Source: Clostridia bacterium (GTDB taxonomy: Bacteria; Bacillota; Clostridia; Oscillospirales; Acutalibacteraceae). From it: a stretch of DNA of 35,410 nt. The stretch lies in contig JAFQHU010000014.1 in assembly GCA_017397845.1 (NCBI GenBank), forward strand, positions 1 through 35,410, written 5' to 3'. The notes beneath the pieces are model-generated. The model saw nothing but the letters and a program-made list of their open reading frames with translations. It had not been told where the DNA came from and made no database searches. Positions 22,301 through 29,631 of this stretch are shown here, in pieces; positions within the stretch are counted from its first letter, which is position 1; each line of letters opens with the position of its first letter. The translations under genes and the position numbers were made by a program.

Positions 22301-24880
22301 ACCGTAACCACAGAGGATGAGGGGAAAACAGCGGAATGTATATTTAACGTAAAACAGCTTGCGGAAGAGATTGTTTTCTCCGCAGATGAATATACGGTAG
22401 GTGCAGGTAAAAAGATTACTCTCGATGTCAATGTTCTTCCCGAAAATACAAACGACAAAACCCTTAAATGGGAATCGTCGGAGACATCCGTTGCCACAGT
22501 TGCCAACGGCATCGTAACAGGCATTAATGTTGGTGAAACTCTTATTACAGCGACGGCAACAGATGCGGGAACAGTAAGTAAAGCAGTCAGGGTAACCGTA
22601 GTAAGACATGCTGAAAGTATTGAGCTTACGGCGGATACAGACAGTCTTTGGGTAGGTGACAGCATTAATCTTAATACTTTTGTGCTTCCGCAGGATACCA
22701 CCGATAAGACAGTAGCATTTACCTCCTCGGACGAAAGCATCGCCACCGTAGACAGCGACGGTAAGGTTACCGCTGTTTCTGCGGGAGAGACAGGTACGGC
22801 TGATGTCGTTATAAAGGCAGTTTCAGCCTGTGGCAGCGCTGAAAGTGAATTTGCTTTCACCGTAAGACAGCAGATTACTGATATTGTTATTCCGGAAACG
22901 GAGCTCGTTCTGGAGCTTGGTGACACATACACCTTTGAACCGACGGTACTTCCCGGGAATGCTTTTGACAAAACAGTTACCTATATTTCCTCGGACAGTG
23001 AGGTTCTCACGGTCGAAAACGGCACCGTGATAACAGCGGGCACAGGCACAGCTACCGTAACTCTCAAATCTGCCTGCGGTAAGGTTGAAAAAGAATGCGC
23101 CGTAAAGGTTATTGTTCTTCCCGCGGGAATAGATATGGAAAAGGAAATCCCCCTGGAAAAGACAAAGCAATATCAGCTTACTCCCGTTTTTTCACCTGAA
23201 AATGTGACGGAAACCGGACTGACCTTTACCTCATCTTCAGAGGAAGTGGCTACTGTAGACGAAAAGGGTCTCATTACTGCCCATAAGGCGGGTACGGCTG
23301 TTATCCGAGCACAGAGTGAGGTCGAGGATGTATTTGCCGAATGTATTGTAACCGTTTACGTACTCAGCGAAAAAATAGAGCTTACTTGCGAAAAATATGA
23401 GCTTTATATCGGTGAGGAGTTTACCTTAGGTGCCGCGGTGCTTCCCGAAGACACCACAGACAAAACCGTTACCTTCGCCTCGGGTAATAATGATGTTATT
23501 ACTGTCGATAATGAGGGTAAGGTAAAGGCAGTAGGAAAGGGAACGGCAAAGGTTATCGTAACCGCTGAAGACACAGGAATCACGGCTGAATGTGAAGTAA
23601 CCGTAAGAAAGCATGTAGAAAGTATCACCGTGGCAGAGGATGCCGTTGCTTATGTGGGCAGACCGATGAAGCTCACCGCTGATGTGGCTCCCGCCGATGC
23701 CGATAATAAAAACATAATTTGGACTGTAAACGACACCAGAACTGCATCCGTTGATGCGGACGGCCTTTTCACCGCTCACGAAAAGGGCTTCGTGCTTGTA
23801 ACTGCAGAAACAGAGGACGGAGGCTTTACAGCCAGCTGCTTCGTTGAAATCAAAACAGGTATTGATTCTGTATCTTTTGATAAAGAAACGCTTATTTTGG
23901 ACAGAGGTGCATCGGAAACTCTGAATTTCTCTGTTCTTCCCGTAAATGCAGACGACAAAGAAGTGATTTGGACCACCTCTGATGATACGGTTGCTTTTGT
24001 CGATGAAAACGGTAAAGTTACTGCGACTGAGAAATCGGGTATCGCAACAATCAGAGCTACTGCCATAGATAATCCTGAAGCTTATGCGGAATGCACCGTA
24101 ACGGTCAAGGTTCCTTTGGAAGCTATCTATCCGCAGAAAAGCTATATCGACCTCAGGAAGGGCGAAACAGAGCAAATAACGGTGGTTTACCGTCCGTCAG
24201 AGGCAACAGTCAAGGATGTGATCTTCCGCAGTGAGGACAGTGAAATAGCTTCCGTAGATGAAAACGGAATCGTTACCGCTCATAAGCCCGGTGAGGTAAA
24301 AATCATCATAACCTCACCTGAGGGCGTCGCTGCTGCCGAATGTACCGTAAAAGTATATAGGGAGTTAGAGAATATCACCTCTTTACCTCTTACCGTAAAC
24401 AAAGGCAGTCAGATGTCGTGCCGTATACAGGCAATACCCGAAAATCACGATGAAACACTTCTTTTCAGCAGTGATAACGAAAATGTGGCCTCCGTTGACG
24501 AAAACGGACTTATAACGGCTAAAGCGGCAGGCACGGCAAATATCACCGTAAAGGGAAATAAATCGGGTGTATCCGATACATTTACCGTTACGGTTATTGA
24601 GCCTGTTACGGGTGTAGAGTTTGATGCAGACGAGGTATTTGTTCAGAAAAACGGCATGACCCGTGTCACGTTTAAGGTTCTCCCGGCCGATGCAGGTAAT
24701 ATAGTCAGCATAGAGGTCACCTCCGATAACGAAGAGATTGCAGCGATTATGGACAAAGAAAAGGGTACAGTACAGGGCATACAGGTCGGTACAGCGGAAA
24801 TTACCGTAACGGTTATAACCGATGACGGCATCTTTACTGATACCTGCACTCTCACTGTTCTCGAAGCTGAAACCGAATAA
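16364..24880 (+). CDS. Giant secreted protein of about 33 tandem Ig-like (BIG2) modules
   Basis: The 2838-residue product has a signal peptide (RVLAFLMCAVMIFSSVPF and following residues). By my count 33 consecutive modules of ~80-90 residues then fill it to the end. Each follows the BIG2 pattern: V.sv.l, then L...v.P..a..k.v.W.SS, then vatVd..G.vtav..G.a.it.tt, then ..C.VtV. There is no enzymatic domain, LPXTG, SLH, dockerin or C-terminal TM segment; the protein ends at LTVLEAETE inside or just after the last strand. Modules 12-16 are very lysine-rich, while modules 20-33 are mostly acidic. The first modules are the most degenerate. Such proteins usually form extended stalks or adhesins; the role here is inferred. 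GAGGT lies eight bases before the ATG. It is a single-gene unit with its own promoter and terminator. Confidence 0.92.
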   Translation: MTKRVLAFLMCAVMIFSSVPFTPGAGIFDFAFSAVAAENVFEVFFDSIPVLVNSEAVLNPVATFNGETVTENLTYKWTSRNTSVVTVDENGRVKGIKAGEATVSLYAVYTYMGIDYTYTYGSKITVNDFIPVESLTPVGSSSVSILEKRTQTLKVTVGDATATQKNLSWVSSDESIVTITDTGVYTNNPQAYAEIKALKAGTATVTYTTTDGTNKSGAFTVTVKPLVKAISLPPFVVISPSSTGYAINYKITPSDALIQALDWDSGNENVCTVDARGVVKPGSSKQPGVCEVTAKATDGGPANAFTTVVVSAGTDSLTLSETSLSMKVNDKQNLDAWGVLSGTDNIRYKDAVTWISSNKNVATVDALGIITAVGPGKATITATTADGSNLSVSCAVDVIQPVKGVSLPASQVCSVNGTLRLIPVFDPVNASNQQVTWTTDDPDIATVSDTGLVTGKKVGNVFITVKTKDGGHEAKCLIKVENLPESVSLSTSSIGLRAGDSVDGTFTLKATVNPEGATNKSVTWTSSNKSVVTVDANGRLTAVAGGTATVTCTTNSGGKTATCKVTVSEDAESIEIINAPTELFVTKNHSVGIRFNSSTVTNKEIAWSSSNPGVIEVDRNGMLTARAKGSSVIKATYVRYDNKVLEDECTVFVYDKIDVTGVTIDNGEKVYSRYDTPLQMYASVEPYEASDKTVLWSLENSGSGVALIDRYKGLLTPEKAGVVKVVAKSNDKSNIQDTCMVYFLEPFNFYSSTTNVPVGSTAPLSFKTNKNPLKISEYTWKSSDTSVATVNSSGEVKGIKAGSVIITATTPDGIFSAACKVNVVIPVTGVKITPTNVIVPLGIDGSQRSVAATVSPKNATDQKVTWSTPSQSFPIIEVSATGQITGRRVGSTTLTVTTNDGKYTDTINVKVIQPVKSIAFDYSSITLEAKKKKTLTPHITPLSATDKTVKWSTSNKNVATVDQNGVVTAVSAGTATVTCTSADGYAKETVKVTVTQPPTGIKFNAKKVTVKIGTPKKLNPKVLPETAANKNIIFKSSDEKIAKVSDDGVVTGVKKGTVKITATTYNSLYSATIKVVVVKPVKSVKLNKTSVSIAVGKTTLLTPTVSPKSADNKDVKWKSSDNDVVTVKNGKITAKAPGYAVVTCTTVDGGKTAECTVFVNQPVKSVKLNKTKAIMDINDKLTLKATIKPSDASNKAVKWSSSNKKVVKVTSKGVLKPVSTGTATITVTTLDGNLKATCKVTVVKRVKSVTLPKTLTVYLGEKDTLKAVLNPSKPSNPDVKWKSSKKSVATVSKTGKITPKKTGTANITITTDDGGLTATCKVSVKRKLKSFTLNKKSVTLNTGATFALTAKRKPANATEGITYTSSNKKVVTVNSKGVITAVSRGTATITAKSERGITVKCKVTVKQPVNSMYISRNTASVYMGESLKLIANVLPKNANNQSFTWSSSNVSVAAVNGGTVTPKKVGTAVITVKSANGKTASCTVTVKQHVNAISLDKTAVSLEAGNTAALKVTVSPANATEKGYTFTSSNTAVATVSSAGVITAKTPGTATVTVRSKENNKTATCKVTVIQRVIGVELNTTAETLYVDKYFVGETLQLKATVLPADATDKTVIWTSSDSSVAKVSSSGTVTAVKSGVALITATTKDGNKTVSCSVTVLQNVSAVTLENAQLTVNRGESVLLDAVVEPADAFNKNVVWTFENEEIVTVDEYGWLTGVNCGKTTVKATTVDGGLSATCLVTVNEPVTDVKLDITEVPSLYRDETVKLTPTVYPDFITEYINKDVIWSSSDENIAKVSRDGTVTAVGAGEVIITATTVDGGFEAQCKVICFIPVEEITTQTDDFYIKIGAEHVYEIKPVVLPENASKPELSWSVLSGEEYFTCENGVITGLSMGSGRIRITSIDNPAVTKDVNVHIIEKVTGVTLDKTEVTLNKGETSVLVPTVSPSVAHNKNVSFASDDESVVTVSEDGVVTAVGRGTAKVTVTTEDEGKTAECIFNVKQLAEEIVFSADEYTVGAGKKITLDVNVLPENTNDKTLKWESSETSVATVANGIVTGINVGETLITATATDAGTVSKAVRVTVVRHAESIELTADTDSLWVGDSINLNTFVLPQDTTDKTVAFTSSDESIATVDSDGKVTAVSAGETGTADVVIKAVSACGSAESEFAFTVRQQITDIVIPETELVLELGDTYTFEPTVLPGNAFDKTVTYISSDSEVLTVENGTVITAGTGTATVTLKSACGKVEKECAVKVIVLPAGIDMEKEIPLEKTKQYQLTPVFSPENVTETGLTFTSSSEEVATVDEKGLITAHKAGTAVIRAQSEVEDVFAECIVTVYVLSEKIELTCEKYELYIGEEFTLGAAVLPEDTTDKTVTFASGNNDVITVDNEGKVKAVGKGTAKVIVTAEDTGITAECEVTVRKHVESITVAEDAVAYVGRPMKLTADVAPADADNKNIIWTVNDTRTASVDADGLFTAHEKGFVLVTAETEDGGFTASCFVEIKTGIDSVSFDKETLILDRGASETLNFSVLPVNADDKEVIWTTSDDTVAFVDENGKVTATEKSGIATIRATAIDNPEAYAECTVTVKVPLEAIYPQKSYIDLRKGETEQITVVYRPSEATVKDVIFRSEDSEIASVDENGIVTAHKPGEVKIIITSPEGVAAAECTVKVYRELENITSLPLTVNKGSQMSCRIQAIPENHDETLLFSSDNENVASVDENGLITAKAAGTANITVKGNKSGVSDTFTVTVIEPVTGVEFDADEVFVQKNGMTRVTFKVLPADAGNIVSIEVTSDNEEIAAIMDKEKGTVQGIQVGTAEITVTVITDDGIFTDTCTLTVLEAETE

Positions 24881-24889
24881 AACAAAAGC

Positions 24890-24922
24890 GGAACTGCACG
24901 GAAAAAGTGCAGTTCCTTTTTT
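24890..24922 (+). terminator. Terminator of the giant Ig-like protein gene
   Basis: GGAACTGCAC (24890-24899) and GTGCAGTTCC (24907-24916) form a perfect 10-bp stem with a 7-nt loop, followed by six T. Confidence 0.93.
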
Positions 24923-24957
24923 ATGTAATATAATGTAATGAAATTTTGTTTCTTTTC

Positions 24958-24987
24958 TTGACAAAAGAGGTACAGCGGTGGTATAGT
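24958..24987 (+). promoter_or_regulatory. Promoter of the folT transcript
   Basis: TTGACA (24958-24963) and TATAGT (24982-24987) are 18 bp apart, ending just before the riboswitch. Confidence 0.75.
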
Positions 24988-25002
24988 TTTAACGTTAATA
25001 AA

Positions 25003-25100
25003 ACAGAGTAGGTTTAAATGCGTTCAGTGCTCTGAAGACGGGGAGTTGCTTCAGTGACGAAAAGGAATTTTTCTGCGATATTTAAACCGCATCCCGCTGT
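25003..25100 (+). promoter_or_regulatory. Tetrahydrofolate (THF) riboswitch
   Basis: The 98-nt aptamer shows the THF class features. A closing stem pairs ACAG (25003 on) with CTGT (ending 25100). Inside are the conserved GAGTAG, the GGTTTAAA/TTTAAACC pairing, GCGTTCAGTG, and the 3' block GCATCCCGCTGT. It stands directly upstream of a folate transporter gene, the usual location of this riboswitch in Clostridia. It would report intracellular tetrahydrofolate. Confidence 0.85.
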
Positions 25101-25115
25101 GAAAATCAAGATATG

Positions 25116-25157
25116 CTTTCTTTGTTTATTCATTTGCGGGGCAAAAAACAAAGGAAG
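25116..25157 (+). promoter_or_regulatory. Anti-Shine-Dalgarno hairpin, expression platform of the THF riboswitch
   Basis: CTTTCTTTGTTT (25116-25127) can pair over 12 bp (one G-U) with AAACAAAGGAAG (25146-25157), which contains the ribosome binding site of folT. It begins 16 nt after the aptamer. This points to control at translation initiation rather than termination; no T-run follows. How ligand binding is coupled to this hairpin is not visible. Confidence 0.7.
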
Positions 25158-25165
25158 TGTTTTTT

Positions 25166-25699
25166 ATGTCAAAAAGAAAAAATGAAGAGAAAATCTTCAC
25201 CCTTGTTTGTCTTGCCCTTCTTACTGCCATGCAGATAGTTATTGCAAGAATTTTGGTAATACCCCTGAGTGAGAGCCTGCGCATATCCTTTTCGTTTATT
25301 CCCGTGGTTATAGCGGCGGGAAGATTCGGAGTTTTGGGTGCCGTTACGGTTTACGGATTGGGTGATTTCATCGGTGCCGTGGCATTTCCTACCACCGGTG
25401 CGTATTTCCCCGGCTTTACTCTTACTGCCATGGTGAGCGGACTGATTTACGGTTTGATTTTGGGCAAAAAAATAAGCAATCTGCGTATTGTTTTGTCTGT
25501 TGTTCTCTCTCAGCTTCTTTGCACGGTGCTGATGAACAGCTACTGGATTTCTTCTCTTTACGGTGCGCCGTTCACTGTCACGGCCGGTTCGAGACTTGTA
25601 CAGGCAGCAGTCATGGGTGCGGTTCAGATTGTTTTTATGGTGATTTGTCTGGAGCGCATCTGTTCGAGAATCAAAATCGGCGGATACAGGAAAAACTAA
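25166..25699 (+). CDS. folT: Folate ECF transporter S component FolT
   Basis: The 177-residue integral membrane protein is the substrate-binding subunit of an energy-coupling factor transporter. It would capture folate and dock with the shared EcfA/EcfT module, which is encoded elsewhere. Five to six hydrophobic segments and motifs such as VIARILVIPLSESLRISFSFIPVV (in two parts) and GLGDFIGAVAFPTTGAYFPGFT are typical of FolT/ThiT-like S components. The substrate call rests mainly on the THF riboswitch upstream. The ATG at 25166 is eight bases after AAGGAAG; the GTG at 25157 overlaps that site and is not used. Confidence 0.9.
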   Translation: MSKRKNEEKIFTLVCLALLTAMQIVIARILVIPLSESLRISFSFIPVVIAAGRFGVLGAVTVYGLGDFIGAVAFPTTGAYFPGFTLTAMVSGLIYGLILGKKISNLRIVLSVVLSQLLCTVLMNSYWISSLYGAPFTVTAGSRLVQAAVMGAVQIVFMVICLERICSRIKIGGYRKN

Positions 25700-25721
25700 A
25701 ATTAAAATGTATTTATTTATA

Positions 25722-25749
25722 TTGACAAAATGGCAGAATATGGTATCAT
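25722..25749 (+). promoter_or_regulatory. Promoter of the ABC exporter leader
   Basis: TTGACA (25722-25727) and TATCAT (25744-25749) are 16 bp apart. The transcript would start near 25757 and carry a ~220-nt leader before the ABC genes. Confidence 0.75.
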
Positions 25750-25810
25750 AAAAAGCGGTTGTACTCACAAACGTTGCACTCAGAACATGTTAAAGAAAGG
25801 CAGAAATAAA

Positions 25811-25882
25811 ATGACAAGCTCATATCGTTACCGTGAATGGGAAAATAAGAATACATTTCTGTCCGTTTCTTACGAAATATGA
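25811..25882 (+). CDS. 23-residue leader peptide, likely a drug-sensing regulatory ORF
   Basis: ATG 25811 to TGA 25880-25882 encodes 23 residues, preceded by AAAGGCAG. The peptide begins MTSSYRYRE. The spacing M-T-x-S-x-R-x-R is the same as in the macrolide-stalling leaders of ermD (MTHSMRLR) and of mef/msr-type genes (MTASMRLK/R). Arg-X-Arg is the known site where macrolide-bound ribosomes stall. Codons 17-19 (CTG TCC GTT) overlap the antiterminator arm of the following attenuator. The peptide is read here as a sensor that couples ribosome stalling to transcription of the ABC exporter. Sequence and spacing are seen; the drug response is inference. Confidence 0.65.
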   Translation: MTSSYRYREWENKNTFLSVSYEI

Positions 25883-25958
25883 TTGTGATGATTTATACTT
25901 TTGGTCGCAATTTATGATTTTTGTACCCTCGGACAGCGGTTCGGGGGTTTTATTTTTT
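25859..25958 (+). terminator. Transcription attenuator before the ABC exporter genes
   Basis: The terminator stem pairs ACCCTCGGA (25925-25933) with TTCGGGGGT (25940-25948), with G-U pairs, followed by a T-rich run to 25958. Its 5' arm and loop (CGGACAG, 25930-25936) are exactly complementary to CTGTCCG (25859-25865) inside the leader ORF, so an alternative antiterminator pairing can form. The terminator ends 18 bp before the first ABC gene. Confidence 0.75.
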
Positions 25959-25976
25959 AAAAAATGAGGTGATAAA

Positions 25977-27806
25977 ATGAGACGTTTTCCCTTAGAGGAA
26001 AGACAGGGTATTCCTGTTTTCAAAAACATCATTTATGCCCTTAAAACTGTCTGGAAATGTGATAAAAGACTTATGATAGGGCATTTGCTTAACAGCCTTA
26101 CAGCCTTCCTTTTTGGCCAATTTATTCAGAATATTCTTTTTCTTAAGGTGCTTTTAGGTATCCTTGACGAAGAAGGAACCTTTAAAGAATATGTTCTTAC
26201 CTTGCTGGCTTTTTTAGGCGTCTGTATTTTAGTCAATGGAATTCAGTGGTTTTCAAGCTATATGGTCAGTGCATCGAATAAATATGTGCTCAAGGTGCTT
26301 AACAATAAGATTTTCGAAAAGGCTCTCACCTTGGATGTTGACTGCTATGAAAATCCGGAATTTTACGACAAATATCAAAGAGCTACCAATGTTTTAGCCT
26401 GGAGTTACTTTGACAGCGTTTGCGGTTCGGTGTCTTCCATTATAGGCAGCACCGTAACTCTCGGTATGGTTATCGGTACTGTCACGGCGATTGAGCCGGT
26501 TTACCTTCTCTTTCTTCTTCCTGTGGCTCTGGTTTTTCTTATAGAGACTTCAAAAAGCAAGCTGGTTTATAAGCGAGACCTCGAAATGACCAAAAATAAC
26601 AGAATCAAAGCCTATATCCAGCGAACGGTATTCCTGAAAGATTTCTCAAAGGATATGAGAACCTCAAATATTTTTGCCGTACTGATGTACCGCTTCAAAG
26701 CGGCTATAAATGCCAATGTGCTTATACTGAAAAAATACGGTCTTAAGCTGTTTATCTTTTCTACTGTGAGCTCACTTTTCAGTGAGTTTATTCCTGTTAT
26801 CGGCACTTATGCCTATGCGGCTTATCAGTTCGTTTTCGGCAGTACCCTTACTGTTTCGGGATTTTCTGTCGTTCTTGCGGCTATCAATTCGGTCAAAGAA
26901 AGCACCATGTCTGTGGCAAGAAATTTTGATGGCTTGGTGCAAATGGCGCTGTATTTTCAAAATCTTCGTGAGTTTTTCGAATACGAGCCGAAGATTATAT
27001 CGGGGGATAAAAAGCCCGGTGATTTTGAAAGTTTGGAATTTAAAAATGTAACCTTCCGTTATCCTTCGGCAAATAAAAACTCATTGGAAAATATTTCTTT
27101 TAAAATAAACAGGAGCGAAACGTTGGCTTTGGTCGGCGTAAACGGTGCGGGCAAATCCACTCTTGTTAAGCTGTTGTTGCGGTTTTATGATCCGGATGAG
27201 GGCGTAATACTTTATAACGGTGTAAATATAAAAGAATATGACCTGAGTGCTTACCGTAATATTTTCGGCGCAGTTTTTCAGGATTATAAAAACTTTGCAC
27301 TTTCCGTATTTGAAAATGTTATCGGTCATGAATGTGATGAAAAGGAGAAGGAAAGAGCCGAAAATGCACTCAAACAAAGCGGTATATGGGAAAAGATTTC
27401 TGCACTTCCCGACGGCGGTGACACGGTAATCACAAAGGAATTCCGCAAAGACGGTATAGGACTTTCCGGCGGTGAAAATCAGAAAGTTTCCGCCGCAAGA
27501 CTTTTTGCAAAAGATTTTCAGTTTGCCGTACTTGATGAGCCCTCCTCCGCTCTCGATCCCATTGCTGAATATAAAATGTATGAGGAGCTTATAAAGGCTA
27601 CGGAAAACAAGGCGGTTATGTACATTTCTCACAGACTTTCCTCCGCTGTACTTTCGGACAGAATTATCGTTATCGGCGAGGGAAAAATATTAGAGCAGGG
27701 CACTCACGGGGAGCTGATGAAAAGCGGCGGAATATACAGCGAGATGTTCTCTCTTCAGGCTTCCGGCTATAATAAGGAAAAGGAGGCGGATGAAAATGAT
27801 TTATAA
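25977..27806 (+). CDS. ABC exporter half-transporter, subunit 1 of a heterodimer
   Basis: The 609-residue protein has an N-terminal six-helix exporter domain (about 25-320) and a C-terminal ATPase domain. Walker A GVNGAGKST is near residue 387, the signature LSGGENQK near 496, Walker B FAVLDEPSSALD near 517 with its catalytic Glu, and the H-loop ISHRLSS near 546. It overlaps the next, similar gene and so forms a heterodimeric exporter of the multidrug/peptide type. The substrate is not evident. GAGGTG precedes the ATG. The leader peptide and attenuator upstream suggest induction by a ribosome-targeting antibiotic, hence a role in drug efflux or protection; this is inferred. Confidence 0.9.
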   Translation: MRRFPLEERQGIPVFKNIIYALKTVWKCDKRLMIGHLLNSLTAFLFGQFIQNILFLKVLLGILDEEGTFKEYVLTLLAFLGVCILVNGIQWFSSYMVSASNKYVLKVLNNKIFEKALTLDVDCYENPEFYDKYQRATNVLAWSYFDSVCGSVSSIIGSTVTLGMVIGTVTAIEPVYLLFLLPVALVFLIETSKSKLVYKRDLEMTKNNRIKAYIQRTVFLKDFSKDMRTSNIFAVLMYRFKAAINANVLILKKYGLKLFIFSTVSSLFSEFIPVIGTYAYAAYQFVFGSTLTVSGFSVVLAAINSVKESTMSVARNFDGLVQMALYFQNLREFFEYEPKIISGDKKPGDFESLEFKNVTFRYPSANKNSLENISFKINRSETLALVGVNGAGKSTLVKLLLRFYDPDEGVILYNGVNIKEYDLSAYRNIFGAVFQDYKNFALSVFENVIGHECDEKEKERAENALKQSGIWEKISALPDGGDTVITKEFRKDGIGLSGGENQKVSAARLFAKDFQFAVLDEPSSALDPIAEYKMYEELIKATENKAVMYISHRLSSAVLSDRIIVIGEGKILEQGTHGELMKSGGIYSEMFSLQASGYNKEKEADENDL

Positions 27807-29592
27807 GAAAAAAAGTGAAACAGCACATTCTACTTTTTCAAACATTTTCTTTTTTGTAAGGCTTCTTTTTAAAATTTCGCCCGTTTTGGTTATCGGTGAC
27901 TTTCTGATGGGAATACTCACCACTTTGCCGACCCGTCTTATCAGCGTAGTTGGACTGAAATATATCATTGATGTGGTCAGCAAGGGTGTAAGGCTCGAAA
28001 GAATTTTTACCGCTGTAGGCTTTATTGCCGTTATTTTGGTGGGAAGCAAGGTTTTCAGTTGGCTGTTTCAGGAATTTTATTGGAATGCGGCGAGAGAAAA
28101 AGTTTATTACGGACTCAATAAAACTCTTTACGAAAAGGCAAAATCAGTGGATCTTGAAAATTACGATGACCCCGAATTTTATAACAGCTTTATTCTTACC
28201 ATAGAGTCCTCCTCGGATAACATAGCAAACCTACTCGGATTGGTGAGAAATTATGTCGGTAATCTCGTTTCCTTTGTTACCATAGGCGGTGTGCTTATTA
28301 CCATCGATCCGGTATGTCTTATTATAATATTGGGTATCATCGGTATATTTCTTCCCCTGAGCAAAAAAAGGGGAGATTTGCAGATGGCGAGAAGAAGGGA
28401 TAACACCGAATACCATCGCAGAAGCGACTATTTTCAGCGTATCTTTTATCTTCAGGATTACGCCAAGGAAGTCAGAATGAATAATATTCATCCCATACTC
28501 ATTGACCGTTATAACGACGCGGCTGACGATGTTATCGACAATCAGAAAAGATATTGGAAAAAAATCTCTTTTACTTCATTCATACAGGATGCGGGTATAC
28601 AGATTTTGGGTTTTATGTTCATTCTTCCGCTTTATCTCGGTTATTGTGTGTTGGTGAAGGAAACTCTTTCGGCGGGTGATTTTGTGGCGGCCTTCAACGG
28701 TGCCTATTCCATCGCTGTGTCCATAAATTTCCTCACGGTATGGGCGGTGGCGATTTTTTCCGAAAGAGGCAAAATGATAGAAAAATACCGTGAATTTTTA
28801 AATTATGAGCCGAAAATAAAAGACGGTGAAAAAACCGCTGCTTGCGAAGAGCCGAAGGAAATGGTGATCAAAGATCTTAGCTTCACTTATCCGGGAAACA
28901 GCGAGCCTACGCTCAGGAATATTAATCTGACCGTAAAGCCTTATGAAAAAATCGCTCTCGTAGGCTATAACGGTGCAGGAAAAACTACTCTGACAAATCT
29001 TCTGCTCCGTCTTTACGATGTCACTGACGGACAGATACTTATTGACGGTGAAGATATAAGGAATGTTACTGTTTCCTCTCACCGAGACCGTTTTGCCGCT
29101 GTTTTCCAAGATTTCCGCCTTTTCGCCTGCAAAACAGGTGAAAATGTGGCACTCAGCGACAGCTACGATTCACAAAGAGTGGAATGGGCACTGAAACACA
29201 GCGGATTTGACATAAGTTTGGATAAAGGTACCGATACGGAGCTTTTGCGTGAGTTCGACAAAGAGGGTAAAATGCTTTCCGGCGGTGAATCACAGAAGGT
29301 GGCGATTGCCCGTGCTTTTTATAAAAACTGTCCTTATGTAATTTTAGACGAGCCTTCGGCAAATTTGGACCCGATAGCAGAATATAATCTTAATCAGGCT
29401 ATGATGGATGCGGCGAAAAATAAAACTGTTATTTTCATTTCTCACCGTCTTTCCACCACCGTGGGTGCTGACCGGATTTATGTTATGGAAAATGGCAGGA
29501 TTATCGAAAGCGGGAGCCACGATGAGCTGATGAAGCTCAGCGGAACATATGCATATATGTTTAATTTGCAGTCGGAAAAGTATAAGAAATAA
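27796..29592 (+). CDS. ABC exporter half-transporter, subunit 2 of a heterodimer
   Basis: The 598-residue partner has the same layout: a six-helix membrane domain (about 20-320) and an ATPase domain. Walker A GYNGAGKTT is near residue 390, the signature LSGGESQK near 494, Walker B YVILDEPSANLDP near 514, and the H-loop ISHRLSTT near 546. Both subunits keep the catalytic Glu after Walker B, so both ATP sites may be active, unlike many degenerate heterodimers. The ATG at 27796 is nine bases after GGAGG; an in-frame ATG at 27790 is only three bases away. It overlaps the upstream gene, so translation is probably coupled. Confidence 0.9.
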   Translation: MIYKKKSETAHSTFSNIFFFVRLLFKISPVLVIGDFLMGILTTLPTRLISVVGLKYIIDVVSKGVRLERIFTAVGFIAVILVGSKVFSWLFQEFYWNAAREKVYYGLNKTLYEKAKSVDLENYDDPEFYNSFILTIESSSDNIANLLGLVRNYVGNLVSFVTIGGVLITIDPVCLIIILGIIGIFLPLSKKRGDLQMARRRDNTEYHRRSDYFQRIFYLQDYAKEVRMNNIHPILIDRYNDAADDVIDNQKRYWKKISFTSFIQDAGIQILGFMFILPLYLGYCVLVKETLSAGDFVAAFNGAYSIAVSINFLTVWAVAIFSERGKMIEKYREFLNYEPKIKDGEKTAACEEPKEMVIKDLSFTYPGNSEPTLRNINLTVKPYEKIALVGYNGAGKTTLTNLLLRLYDVTDGQILIDGEDIRNVTVSSHRDRFAAVFQDFRLFACKTGENVALSDSYDSQRVEWALKHSGFDISLDKGTDTELLREFDKEGKMLSGGESQKVAIARAFYKNCPYVILDEPSANLDPIAEYNLNQAMMDAAKNKTVIFISHRLSTTVGADRIYVMENGRIIESGSHDELMKLSGTYAYMFNLQSEKYKK

Positions 29593-29631
29593 AAATAAGA
29601 CAAAAATATAAGCTGAAAGGCAGGAGATTTA

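Noticed and set aside
22096..22971. Long minus-strand open frame (291 codons) inside the Ig-like protein gene
   Set aside because: It is one of many antisense frames created by the repetitive, Thr/Val-rich coding sequence of the plus-strand gene. It has no ribosome binding site and no recognisable protein.
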